Positions 7,415 to 15,489 of a stretch of 33,570 nucleotides of DNA are shown in pieces (the stretch's first letter is position 1; every line of letters starts with the position of its first letter). The notes under the pieces were generated by a model. That model did no database searches. It was given only the letters and a program-made list of their open reading frames with translations, and was not told the origin of the DNA. The translations under genes were made by a program, and so were the position numbers. The stretch comes from K189A clade bacterium (lineage in GTDB: Bacteria; Pseudomonadota; Gammaproteobacteria; Pseudomonadales; Azotimanducaceae): assembly GCA_018607725.1 (NCBI GenBank), contig JABBAY010000106.1, forward strand, positions 1 to 33,570, written 5' to 3'.

Positions 7415-9000
7415 CAAACATCTGACCTTGCCCAGCTGTCGAGAAAGTCTTGAGCCACCGTCGGGTCCTTTTTAGACTGCGCAGTCAGGGCGGCTTGAAG
7501 ACCGAATAATGACCAGCCATTGCGCGGATGATCCGCCAGTTCTTCAACGTAGACGCGCTCGGCATCACGCCCGCGACCAGCCTCAAGCAACGCCGCACCG
7601 AGCCAATGTCGCGCCGCAAATGGCAACGGCTCGGGCTCATCAAACGCCATGGCGTCTTCAATCTCTACGGCTTTTTCAAATTCGCTGATCGCGCCGGTCA
7701 ACTGCCCTTGAGCCCAGAGAATTTCGCCCGCCAAAATATGCCCTAGGGTGCCCACCACCTGACCCGCCGGATGGAATCTGAATCTATCTTCGGTGGTCTC
7801 AGCGAAGGCCAAAACCTGGTCGCGCAATCGGGTTGCGGTCTTGATGTCGCCCTGTTTCAGACTGGCGTAGCCGCGCGCAAAATCCCACAAGCTAGCAGAC
7901 ACAGCGTCTTTCGGGCGGCGTTGATTCTCAAGCACCTCGTCGAATCGACCAAAGCGGACGAGGGTTAGAACCTCGTACATGGCATTGCCACTGACCTTTC
8001 GATAGTCCTTGCCAGCCTGGATTGCCACGGCACTCTGACCGTCAAAGGAGGCCGAATACAGCAACATATGCAGATTGTGGGTCGGCCCATAGGAAAACCC
8101 CAGGTTCTTGCCTGCCTTCAAGTCCGACTGCACCGCCAGTATATTGGTACGCACTGAGCGACCCCACAAGCCCACCTCATTCCAGGTATGGGATGGCATA
8201 TGCTGGACATGACTGGCAACCGGCACTGTGGTGGCAAAGTGCTCAGCACAGGCTAACGCCCGCCCGGGTTCCTGACTTGATTCGGTGGCATGAATATACA
8301 AATGACAGGCCCCTGGGTGGGTGATATCTTCGTCCAGGACTCGGGTCAGGACCCCGTGTAAGCGAATCAAATCTGGGTCAGCAAGGTCTCGATTTCCGTG
8401 TCGATCCTCAAGCATAAATAGCGCGACGGCATAGACCGTTGCCACTTCGTGATTGTCAGGGTATTGCGCATAAACCTTCGCCATTGCTGCGGCAAAGGCC
8501 TCATCGACTGGCCGGCGATTCGACGGTTGGTAGTCTTGGGGATAGCGCACAACAGCCGCCTGTATGAGCGCTCGCTCCACCCCATCAGCGTGACCTTCCG
8601 CCAATTCCGCCGCTCGAGTAATAGCGGCAAATGCCTGCGGTACAGCCGCCGCAGTCATACCACCATTCAGAAACGAGCCCAGCGCAAAGGCCTCACCCCA
8701 GAAACACATCGCACAGTCAGGATCAGCGCGTCTGGCTTGCACCATCGACCGCGCCGCCTCATTGACATTGTAGGCATAGCGCAACTGCATACCTTGATTA
8801 AAGTAGGCTTGCGCTGCCGGCACTGTTGTACTCACGGCCCAGGTGTAGGTGCCCAACGCCGACGGAATCAGATCAATCGGCGCATCCGTTGCGATCATCC
8901 CAGACCCCATTTGCATCGTCCCGTGGCCCTCTATATCGGTCTTCGCGCAACTCATCAAAATGGCGAACACGACCCCGGCCAACAATATGCTTTTCATCAT
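7393..9000 (-). CDS. TPR-repeat lipoprotein of unknown function
   Basis: This 535-residue protein has a short N-terminal lipoprotein signal ending LMSC, with Cys18 the likely lipidated residue, so it is probably anchored in the outer or inner membrane facing the periplasm. The body is helical with repeated A/L/Y-rich TPR-like segments, for example near residues 64-140 and 395-500. Histidine-rich conserved-looking motifs in the middle (GACHLYIHATE, HVQHMPSHT, NLHMLLY) are unusual for a plain TPR scaffold and could bind a metal. Similar proteins are annotated only as tetratricopeptide repeat proteins. The start may be either of two adjacent ATGs. It stands alone between a convergent rhodanese gene and an upstream minus-strand operon. 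Confidence 0.75.
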   Translation of the reverse strand: MMKSILLAGVVFAILMSCAKTDIEGHGTMQMGSGMIATDAPIDLIPSALGTYTWAVSTTVPAAQAYFNQGMQLRYAYNVNEAARSMVQARRADPDCAMCFWGEAFALGSFLNGGMTAAAVPQAFAAITRAAELAEGHADGVERALIQAAVVRYPQDYQPSNRRPVDEAFAAAMAKVYAQYPDNHEVATVYAVALFMLEDRHGNRDLADPDLIRLHGVLTRVLDEDITHPGACHLYIHATESSQEPGRALACAEHFATTVPVASHVQHMPSHTWNEVGLWGRSVRTNILAVQSDLKAGKNLGFSYGPTHNLHMLLYSASFDGQSAVAIQAGKDYRKVSGNAMYEVLTLVRFGRFDEVLENQRRPKDAVSASLWDFARGYASLKQGDIKTATRLRDQVLAFAETTEDRFRFHPAGQVVGTLGHILAGEILWAQGQLTGAISEFEKAVEIEDAMAFDEPEPLPFAARHWLGAALLEAGRGRDAERVYVEELADHPRNGWSLFGLQAALTAQSKKDPTVAQDFLDSWARSDVWITASKF

Positions 9001-9104
9001 TTAGGCACCTGCTGCTGAAATTAAAAACCCTTTAATCACGCCTACACCGAAGACAATAAATGCCTACATCTACTGATAGTCGCAATCAGTCAGAGGTCAT
9101 ACTG

Positions 9105-10028
9105 TCACCCTGACGGCCTGAATAACAGCCCGTCGACGCCATGCTCGGCATTAAGATTGAGCACTATATCGGCAGTCTTCGGCAATTCTTCAAGGCCGCG
9201 CCGAGTGAGGCGCTCGTAGTGTTGAATGAAGCGCGACAATTGCACCGAGTTCATAACGCCAGCACTCGCTGCGGCTTTTTCTGCCAACTTCTGCTCTTGC
9301 AATTGACGCCACTCGTAGACCTTGTCAAAACTCGGAATCGCGATATACACCAGCAGATCCGTTTGACTGAACAATGCCTGGTGGTAACGACCCAAGCAGG
9401 CGTTCACATAATGGCGCCAACTGCCGTCTGGGTCTTCCTGTGCCTCTAGCCTATTGATCGGCTCTCGCAGTGAGTCAGCCGTCGCGACTGGCGCATTGTT
9501 ACACCAACCTTCAAACAAGATGACGTCAACGCGATGGTCCACCACCATCCAGTTCGCGGCAGGCCGACGATCATCCACGGACTTGTCAAATCGCGGCACC
9601 TGACAGGGCTGCGCTACTGAGCACTGACGCAGCTGCTCGAATACGGCTGTTGCCAGGGTCACATCGTGCGTGCCGGGCACCCCACGGGTCGCTAACAGTG
9701 GATGCTCAACCAGCGCCAGTTGTTGGCGCTCGGCGTGGGTAAGATAAAAATCATCGAGGGAGATATCCACCGCATTGAGCTGCCAGGTGGCCTTGAGTAA
9801 TAATTTTAAAAAGGCTGTCAGCGTCGACTTGCCGGATCCCTGGGCACCGCTGATACTCACCAACAAGGTCCCAGTCTGCTGGGACTGCGCCTGCGCAATT
9901 CGAGCTGCTATGGGCAAATACCAGCGCTCAACCACCGCGACAAAATCCGCCGGTAGGTGTTCGACTTCCATGAGACCCTTGACCTGTGGTGCCAGCGAGG
10001 CAAAATCAGGCAGTATGTTTGCACTCAT
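9105..10028 (-). CDS. D-glycerate 3-kinase-like P-loop kinase (GLYK/Tda10 family)
   Basis: This 307-residue kinase carries a Walker A loop, GAQGSGKST (61-69), and the SLDDFYLT motif near residue 95 typical of the phosphoribulokinase/uridine kinase/GLYK superfamily. The segments HPLLATRGVPGTHD, PRFDKSVDDR and FEGWCNNAP, and the C-terminal HYERLTRRGLEELP, are the pattern of plant glycerate kinase GLYK and yeast Tda10. GLYK phosphorylates D-glycerate to 3-phosphoglycerate. It lies 21 bp behind the Rieske oxygenase gene, as the last gene of a three-gene minus-strand operon. A GGAG sequence sits 11 bases before the ATG. The substrate is inferred from family; a related small hydroxyacid is possible. 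Confidence 0.8.
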   Translation of the reverse strand: MSANILPDFASLAPQVKGLMEVEHLPADFVAVVERWYLPIAARIAQAQSQQTGTLLVSISGAQGSGKSTLTAFLKLLLKATWQLNAVDISLDDFYLTHAERQQLALVEHPLLATRGVPGTHDVTLATAVFEQLRQCSVAQPCQVPRFDKSVDDRRPAANWMVVDHRVDVILFEGWCNNAPVATADSLREPINRLEAQEDPDGSWRHYVNACLGRYHQALFSQTDLLVYIAIPSFDKVYEWRQLQEQKLAEKAAASAGVMNSVQLSRFIQHYERLTRRGLEELPKTADIVLNLNAEHGVDGLLFRPSG

Positions 10029-10049
10029 TGGTTAATCAACTCCTTGTGC

Positions 10050-11198
10050 TTAACCCGAGTGATTCGGCTGTTTCAGACCCAGACTCGACACCCACAATTG
10101 ATTCAATTGCCAGATACCCTGCTCAAACAGACTCAACCGCCCCTGGGTTGTCATCGCCGCTTGCAGTCCCTGCCACGGTCCACGATTGACGCCGATATCT
10201 TCCTCATGAATCAATTTCAGCATCGCCACAACATCCGCCCGATCTTCAGCACTGGGTTCGCCGGTGATCGATGGGTGGTACAACCCATGGATTTTTAAAC
10301 GCATTTTATCCACACCGTAAGGCTCGAGCTGGTACCAGGCGGCGCCCGCGGCCGAGGCGCCAAACAACAGGGTAGGAAACACACAGACCGCAATCAGGTC
10401 ATGCTGCTGAGCCGGCGTCAGTGCTGGGAAAGCGCCTTCCTCGACGGTGACTCGATGGCCGCCAGGCATTTTCAGGAATACCCATGGCTGACCCTCGTTA
10501 TCCAGGATTTCGGCGTCGCGAGCAGGGTAAGCAGGTTCAAAAGTCTGCTTATGGGGACCGATATGGTGGTAGGCCTCCATAAAGTTCTCCACCAGAATCT
10601 TCCAATTCCAGGGACTATCATACTCAATAGTTTCAAGTACTTGCATCTCGCTAAAGGCGTAATTCGAGACCAGGGGCAGAAGCCCAGAAAGGCGTGGCGC
10701 CAGCGGTTGCGCCTGCGGGTCAAGATTAACGAAAATAAAACCTTGCCAGACTTCAAGCTGCAGTTCCGGCAGGCACTGGGCGGATTCAACGAACCCCTCA
10801 ACCCCCGTCATCATCGGTGCACTGCGGAGTTTACCGTCTAGTGCATAGGACCAGCGATGATAGGGACACACCAAGCGCGTGGTATTGCCCTGACCTTCCA
10901 CCAAAGGCATGGCCCGATGCAAACAGACCCGTGACAGGGCGTGCAATTGGCCTTGCTGATCCCGAGTGACGACAATCGGTTGGGACGGTAGATCGGCGCA
11001 AATGTAATCACCAGGGCTTTTAACTTGATCAATTCTGGCGACACAGATCCAGTCTTTAGAAAAAATCGAATCCACCTCAGCAGCGAAGATTTCGCTGCTG
11101 GTATAGGCTTGCGGCGGCAGGGTCCACGCCTGTGACAGGGGCGCCGTGATTTTCTCCAGGGCATCCGTGGCAATCAGACTCGGGGTTTTAGCGTTCAT
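10050..11198 (-). CDS. Rieske [2Fe-2S] ring-hydroxylating-type oxygenase, alpha subunit
   Basis: This 382-residue protein has an N-terminal Rieske domain with ligands C92-x-H94 and C111-x2-H114, and a C-terminal catalytic domain. The mononuclear iron motif follows N205 and reads E208-x2-H211-x4-H216, with Glu where many families have the bridging Asp. It should hydroxylate or demethylate a small organic substrate with electrons from a separate reductase, which is not encoded nearby. The architecture resembles the quaternary-amine and aromatic monooxygenase alpha subunits alike, so the substrate is open. I start at the ATG at 11198, six bases after AGGA; a GTG at 11213 is in frame but would contain that ribosome site. 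The gene begins 21 bp after the TauD-like stop. Confidence 0.87.
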   Translation of the reverse strand: MNAKTPSLIATDALEKITAPLSQAWTLPPQAYTSSEIFAAEVDSIFSKDWICVARIDQVKSPGDYICADLPSQPIVVTRDQQGQLHALSRVCLHRAMPLVEGQGNTTRLVCPYHRWSYALDGKLRSAPMMTGVEGFVESAQCLPELQLEVWQGFIFVNLDPQAQPLAPRLSGLLPLVSNYAFSEMQVLETIEYDSPWNWKILVENFMEAYHHIGPHKQTFEPAYPARDAEILDNEGQPWVFLKMPGGHRVTVEEGAFPALTPAQQHDLIAVCVFPTLLFGASAAGAAWYQLEPYGVDKMRLKIHGLYHPSITGEPSAEDRADVVAMLKLIHEEDIGVNRGPWQGLQAAMTTQGRLSLFEQGIWQLNQLWVSSLGLKQPNHSG

Positions 11199-11219
11199 AG
11201 ACCTTCCTGGCACACAGCG

Positions 11220-12095
11220 TTAGCAGGGCTGCTCGCCTTGCACAATAACACGCAGCATATGCCGACGCTGACCTTGATAATCATTCAAGGCGTTGTGAAA
11301 CAGGCAACGGTTATCCCACATGGCCAAGGTGCCCTTTTGCCACTTGAATCGCGTGACATACTTATCCTGAGTCAGATGAGCCATGAGAAAATCGAAGATA
11401 GGCAGGCTCTCTTCTCGTGTCATGCCCTTGATGCGGTGTGTGTGGGGTCGGCTGCAATAAATACTCTTGCGCCCGGTATTCGGATGGACACGAATCAGCG
11501 GATGCTCCACTTCGCTCTCGGCAAAATCGCTGCGACCCGAGTCTGCACCACCATAGGCGCCACCAAGATCAGACGACTTTGCCGCCAGATCGGCATAAGC
11601 ACCGCCCTGACCATGGACTATCTTCGGTGAAAACACGCCGGCATGGCTCTCTAAAATGCGCTGCAAGGTGGGAGACAGATCATCATAGGCAGCTGAGGCG
11701 TCAGCAAACAACGTGTCACCGCCCTCGTCAGGCACTTCAACCGCATAAAGCAAAGTCGCCATCGGCGGCTTCTGCAGATAAGAGGAATCCGTATGCCAGG
11801 CTCCGCCAAAATTCATCTTGGCGGCCTTTTCCTTGATAATGGGGATCACATTTTTGTGCGAATCCACCGCCTTCATAAACGGATAGATATCCAACTCGCC
11901 AAATCTCGCACCAAATTCCGCCTGTTGAGTCGGCGTCAAATCTTGCTCAGGAAAGAACAATACATGGTGCTGATACCAGGCATTTTTGATCTCGTTGAGT
12001 ACCCCGTCGCTCAGCGGCAATGCCAGATCAACCCCGGTGACGACCGCACCCACGGGGCCTAAGTTAGTATCGATGTTGATGTATTGTTCACTCAT
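11220..12095 (-). CDS. TauD/TfdA-family Fe(II)/2-oxoglutarate dioxygenase
   Basis: This 291-residue dioxygenase shows the full iron facial triad, H101-x-D103 (WHTDSS) and H267 (LFHNAL), and the 2-oxoglutarate-binding arginine region at 278-282 (RRHMLR). Family members oxidise taurine, 2,4-D, carnitine precursors or other small substrates with release of CO2 and succinate. The ATG at 12095 follows a strong AGGAGGGAG Shine-Dalgarno, which decides it over an in-frame start at 12140. It opens the operon that continues with the Rieske oxygenase and glycerate-kinase-like genes. An unusual Gly/Ala/Ser-rich stretch (163-190) sits in the lid region, where substrate specificity is set. The substrate is unknown. 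Confidence 0.88.
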   Translation of the reverse strand: MSEQYINIDTNLGPVGAVVTGVDLALPLSDGVLNEIKNAWYQHHVLFFPEQDLTPTQQAEFGARFGELDIYPFMKAVDSHKNVIPIIKEKAAKMNFGGAWHTDSSYLQKPPMATLLYAVEVPDEGGDTLFADASAAYDDLSPTLQRILESHAGVFSPKIVHGQGGAYADLAAKSSDLGGAYGGADSGRSDFAESEVEHPLIRVHPNTGRKSIYCSRPHTHRIKGMTREESLPIFDFLMAHLTQDKYVTRFKWQKGTLAMWDNRCLFHNALNDYQGQRRHMLRVIVQGEQPC

Positions 12096-12117
12096 GAGAC
12101 TCCCTCCTGCGTGGTCT

Positions 12118-12147
12118 ATACTACGTCTGTCACTGGGCATGTATCAA
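12118..12147 (-). promoter_or_regulatory. Candidate sigma-70 promoter for the dioxygenase operon
   Basis: On the minus strand, TTGATA (12147-12142) and TAGTAT (12123-12118) are separated by 18 bp. The -10 box lies 22 bp upstream of the start codon of the TauD-like gene. The match to the consensus is fair and the position suits the operon. It shares the short divergent spacer with the dehydrogenase-like gene on the plus strand. Confidence 0.35.
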
Positions 12148-12204
12148 AACACACGTTATCCTAAGGGTTTACAGCATACAACGGCATACCAACGAGGCGA
12201 CTAA

Positions 12205-13260
12205 ATGACTTCCAAACGTGTAATTGTAATTGATGGTGATGACGCCTCTCCGGAGGTCATGCTGCCTGCACTGGCAATTCTCGAATCGCTCCAACTGCCG
12301 ATTGAATTCATTAAACCTCTGATTGGCCAGGAAGCCATGGCGCAAACCGGAAATTTTTTCCCCGATGCCACCCGAGATGCCATCGACGCCTCAGATGCCA
12401 CCTTCTTCGGCTCCACCAGTGGTGCCAGCACGGCAGCCCTGTTTTATCTACGCTGGGGTAAGCAAACCTATGCCAATGTTCGGCCGTGCCAATGGCTACC
12501 GGGCTATAACAGCCCACTGGCACACCCTGAGCACTGTGATTTCGTGATTATTCGAGAAAATCTCGAAGACATGTATCTGGGTATCGAAGGCGACCTTGAG
12601 GAACTCGCGGGTCTGAATCTGACCTCGAGAAATGCCAGAGCCTCATTGGCGAGCATGGCGCCTGGCAAATTTGCCATCAAGGCAATTACCGAAAAAGGCA
12701 CTCGTCGGGTGGTGCGCTATGCGTTTGAACTGGCCAGAAAGCGCGACAAAAAGAAAGTTACCGTGACTTGCAAGTACAACATGCTGCACATATCTGACGG
12801 CTATTTCCGCGACATTGCTAACGAGATCGCTCTGTCTTACCCTGATGTTGAGTACAACACTTTTATTATCGATGATTTTTTGTGCCGCATGATTACCCAT
12901 CCTGAAGATCTCGGCGTGGTGGTCATGCCGAATCTTTACGGCGACATCATGTCAGACGGCGCAGCTGGCCTGATCGGCGGTCTTGGCCTGGCACCATCGG
13001 GTTGCTATGGCGATGACTACGCCTATTTTGAGTCCGCCCACGGCTCTGCGCCTGATATCGTCGGCAAAAATATCATTAACCCAACAGCCACATTATTGTC
13101 TGCGGCGATGATGCTTGATTACCTGGAATTTCCGAAAGCCGCGCAGCGAATCAGACGAGCCGTAGAACAGGTCTATCAGCAAGGTAAAGTGCTAACGCCA
13201 GATCAAGGGGGCACAGGCACAACGACGGAGTTTTGCGCGGCGGTATCAGCTATGCTCTAG
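12205..13260 (+). CDS. Isocitrate/isopropylmalate dehydrogenase family protein
   Basis: This 351-residue protein belongs to the metal-dependent beta-decarboxylating dehydrogenases. The substrate loop region VRPCQWLPGYNSPL and REN-x-E-x-x-Y-x-G-I-E (near 113-126), Lys/Tyr catalytic segments around KYNMLHISDGYF, the metal-binding YGDIMSDGAAGL and the nucleotide loop ESAHGSAPDIVG are all present. The family includes NAD-isocitrate, isopropylmalate, homoisocitrate and tartrate/D-malate dehydrogenases. Isopropylmalate or tartrate-like activity cannot be separated by eye. It is divergent from an operon with a D-glycerate-kinase-like gene, so a tartrate-dehydrogenase-like role yielding glycerate is an attractive inference. 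The ATG follows GAGG at proper spacing. The transporter gene lies downstream on the same strand. Confidence 0.85.
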   Translation: MTSKRVIVIDGDDASPEVMLPALAILESLQLPIEFIKPLIGQEAMAQTGNFFPDATRDAIDASDATFFGSTSGASTAALFYLRWGKQTYANVRPCQWLPGYNSPLAHPEHCDFVIIRENLEDMYLGIEGDLEELAGLNLTSRNARASLASMAPGKFAIKAITEKGTRRVVRYAFELARKRDKKKVTVTCKYNMLHISDGYFRDIANEIALSYPDVEYNTFIIDDFLCRMITHPEDLGVVVMPNLYGDIMSDGAAGLIGGLGLAPSGCYGDDYAYFESAHGSAPDIVGKNIINPTATLLSAAMMLDYLEFPKAAQRIRRAVEQVYQQGKVLTPDQGGTGTTTEFCAAVSAML

Positions 13261-13339
13261 ACAGACCGCCGCAGCAACGTCCGGGCTCACAGCATACTGA
13301 CCCAGCTTACCTCGGCTCCTTGCATTGCCTGGAGCCCTC

Positions 13340-13370
13340 CCTGGGGCCCGCCTGGGGCCCGCCTGGGGCA
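13340..13370. repeat. Short GC-rich tandem repeat, 11-bp unit
   Basis: The unit CCTGGGGCCCG occurs at 13340-13350 and 13351-13361, followed by a partial CCTGGGGCA copy to 13370. It lies between the dehydrogenase-like gene and the MFS transporter. The GGGCCC cores are self-complementary, so folding of the leader RNA is possible. No known element is recognised. Confidence 0.75.
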
Positions 13371-13475
13371 TTTCTCGTTAACCCGATAACCGTGTATATT
13401 ATTGCCATAGACAATTGACTTGCATCAGCACGCATCACTCGAGCCGGCGACGCAGCCACACAAGAGGCAACTGCT

Positions 13476-14909
13476 ATCACAACGAAACCTTTAGAAAAGC
13501 GCCCAATATTCTGGTTTTACGGCTCAGCCTCTGCAGCCTATGGCATCAAGAACAACGCCTTCAGTTATTTGCTGCTGATCTATGCCAACCAGGTACTTGG
13601 TGTACCCGGTTACTTGGCTTCTATCGCCCTGGCCATCGCGATGGTCTGGGATGCCATCTCTGACCTGTTACTCGGTCATTGGTCAGACAAAACCCATTCT
13701 CGCCTCGGCCGGCGTCATCCGTTCATGTATGCGGCGCTATTTGTGCTGCCGTTTTCCTTCTATGCCCTGTTTAATCCGGTCATTGAAATTACCGACAGCA
13801 ACGCTTTCTGGTACATTCTGGTGCTGGCCATGATCATCAGAACCGGCACAACGTTATTCGAGGTGCCGTCCACGGCTATGCTGCCCGATCTCGAAAAAGA
13901 TTATGATCATCGCAATAAGTGGCTGGCGTTACGCTATGCCTTTGGCTGGTATGGCGGTAATGGGCTGCACACCCTGAACTTTATGTTCTGGGTCGGGGTT
14001 TACGGGGTCGCTGTCCAAACCGGCTACACTATTTATGCCACTGTCGGCGCCTGCATCATCGCGCTAGTCATTCTCTTATCGTCACTCGGCACCCAGAAAG
14101 TCATGGCGGCGCTGCCAAAGCCCGCCGAGCGCTTCAAGTTTAGGGAGATCGGCCGAGAAATTCGCCAAATCTTTCAGTCAGTGAAGAACCGCAACTTTGC
14201 CGCCCTGTTCTTCTACGGACTCATCGTCGGCATCGCCGGCGGCTTGGGCACAGCTTTATATTTGTATAACACGACCTACTTCTTCGGCTTCTCCGGTCAG
14301 CAGATTGCCGTTACCGGAATCGGCGTCATGCTCTCACCCGCTATTGCCTATTGGGCCGCGCCCTATTTTGGCGGCCGCTACGGCAAAAAGAACGCTGCTA
14401 TCGGCGCTATCTTGGTCAATATCAGCCTCTATCCCATACCTTACATCTTGCTGCTGTCTGGTTATTGGCCGGGCCTGGGCAGCTGGCTGAGCTTGAGTAT
14501 TTATAGCGCGTTTATCGTCGCCGAAGTCATTTGCAGCATCATCGGTGGCGTATTACTGGATTCAATGATGGCAGATGTGGTGGAGGACAGCGAAGTCTCC
14601 ACGGCACGACGATCGGAAGGCTTGTTTTATGCAGCCCGAGGCTTTGCTGGCAAGGCCATATCAGCTGGCGGCATCATCGGCGCGGGCACGATTGTGTCGT
14701 TGGTGGGGCTTGACGGCGTCACTAGCCTCGAGCAGGTTACCGACGAAATCAGGATGAACCTTGCCAGCCTGTTCCTGCCGCTGTACTGCACATTGTTCTT
14801 GATCGGCTTGTGGTGTGTGTCAACTTACAAGATCAATCGCGATGCGCACAATGCCAACATAGACACCTTGGCCGCTCGCAAAGCCAGCTCGCCTGACGAC
14901 GCAGATTAG
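13476..14909 (+). CDS. GPH-type MFS sugar/cation symporter, apparent ATC start
   Basis: This membrane transporter of about 477 residues (12 hydrophobic segments) belongs to the glycoside-pentoside-hexuronide:cation symporter (MelB-like) branch of MFS. Diagnostic is the loop after TM2, SDLLLGHWSDKTHSRLGRRHP. A family-like N-terminus, T-T-K-P-L-E-K-R-P-I-F-W-F-Y-G, is preceded by no ATG, GTG or TTG in frame. The frame is closed by TGA at 13416. The only codon at the right distance (8 nt) from the Shine-Dalgarno AAGAGG (13462-13467) is ATC at 13476. The first canonical start, TTG at 13569, would delete most of the first membrane helix. I therefore annotate ATC, with a base error or an inefficiently expressed gene as alternatives. 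The substrate is unknown; the neighbours suggest a small acid or sugar acid. Confidence 0.82.
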   Translation: MTTKPLEKRPIFWFYGSASAAYGIKNNAFSYLLLIYANQVLGVPGYLASIALAIAMVWDAISDLLLGHWSDKTHSRLGRRHPFMYAALFVLPFSFYALFNPVIEITDSNAFWYILVLAMIIRTGTTLFEVPSTAMLPDLEKDYDHRNKWLALRYAFGWYGGNGLHTLNFMFWVGVYGVAVQTGYTIYATVGACIIALVILLSSLGTQKVMAALPKPAERFKFREIGREIRQIFQSVKNRNFAALFFYGLIVGIAGGLGTALYLYNTTYFFGFSGQQIAVTGIGVMLSPAIAYWAAPYFGGRYGKKNAAIGAILVNISLYPIPYILLLSGYWPGLGSWLSLSIYSAFIVAEVICSIIGGVLLDSMMADVVEDSEVSTARRSEGLFYAARGFAGKAISAGGIIGAGTIVSLVGLDGVTSLEQVTDEIRMNLASLFLPLYCTLFLIGLWCVSTYKINRDAHNANIDTLAARKASSPDDAD

Positions 14910-14939
14910 CTGCCTGCCAACGCTGCGGCAGTTATGGGG

Positions 14940-14996
14940 TGGGGTCGGAGTAAAGTGCCGGAGTAAAATTTACTCCGGCACTTTACTCCGACCCCA
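14940..14996. repeat. 57-bp perfect palindrome between convergent genes (REP-like element)
   Basis: Two 28-nt arms, TGGGGTCGGAGTAAAG... at 14940-14967 and its exact complement at 14969-14996, flank a single A. Each arm contains GGAGTAAA twice, so the element has internal direct repeats. It fills the gap between the stop of the MFS gene (14909) and the stop of the MarR gene (15001). I recall similar GGGGTC(A/G)GAGTAAA palindromes scattered in gammaproteobacterial genomes, sometimes beside RAYT-type transposases; no such gene is here. It could work as a bidirectional terminator. Confidence 0.9.
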
Positions 14997-15000
14997 TCGC

Positions 15001-15450
15001 TCAATCTCGAGCCGCATCAAGATGTGCTCGCAACTTGGCGAGGAAGGGAGTTGCGTTGGCAAAGTCTGTTGTTGTAAAGGGTCCCAGCAACTCCTCGAGA
15101 AGACGTGCCCGGGATTTCAGCGCCACGGTTCTTGCTTTTATGCCCGCTGGCGTCAAAAAGACCTGCTTGCCTCGTCGATCTGTTGCATCAGCGCGGACCT
15201 CGACCAGACCGCTGGCTTCAAGCTTTGCCAGAGTATTCGTCATGGCGCCTTTAGTCACCTGAAACGCATTGGCGAGTACTGAAGGACTTTTGCCGTCGCC
15301 AAGTCGCGAGAGGTTATTCAGTACCGAGAACTGTGAAACCGTCAAACCGTGGGGCAGCACTTGCTCGAAGGCCTTGAACGAGAGTTGTGAAATGATACCG
15401 ATCTCGGTGAAAAATGCCGAGAGTACTGCCTCTTCCTGATGCTTGGTCAT
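15001..15450 (-). CDS. MarR-family transcriptional regulator
   Basis: This regulator of about 149 residues shows the MarR winged-helix pattern. A helix reads LTVSQFSVLNNLSRL, the recognition region is SPSVLANAFQVTKGAMTNTLAKLEASGLV, and the wing is ADATDRRGKQVFLTPAG, followed by C-terminal dimerisation helices. It binds DNA as a dimer and usually represses its own operon until a phenolic or oxidant signal appears. It lies 39 bp downstream of the Acg-type gene in the same orientation, and two palindromic operator-like sites precede that gene, so autoregulation is likely. I chose ATG at 15450; a TTG at 15471 in frame is also possible, as neither has a strong ribosome site. Confidence 0.87.
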   Translation of the reverse strand: MTKHQEEAVLSAFFTEIGIISQLSFKAFEQVLPHGLTVSQFSVLNNLSRLGDGKSPSVLANAFQVTKGAMTNTLAKLEASGLVEVRADATDRRGKQVFLTPAGIKARTVALKSRARLLEELLGPFTTTDFANATPFLAKLRAHLDAARD

Positions 15451-15489
15451 TGCCGCTGAGCTACTCTTCAATATCGGTTAAAAATGAAA

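Noticed and set aside
8449-9018. 189-residue plus-strand open frame opposite the TPR lipoprotein
   Set aside because: Composition is Arg/His-rich and no motif or ribosome site supports it.
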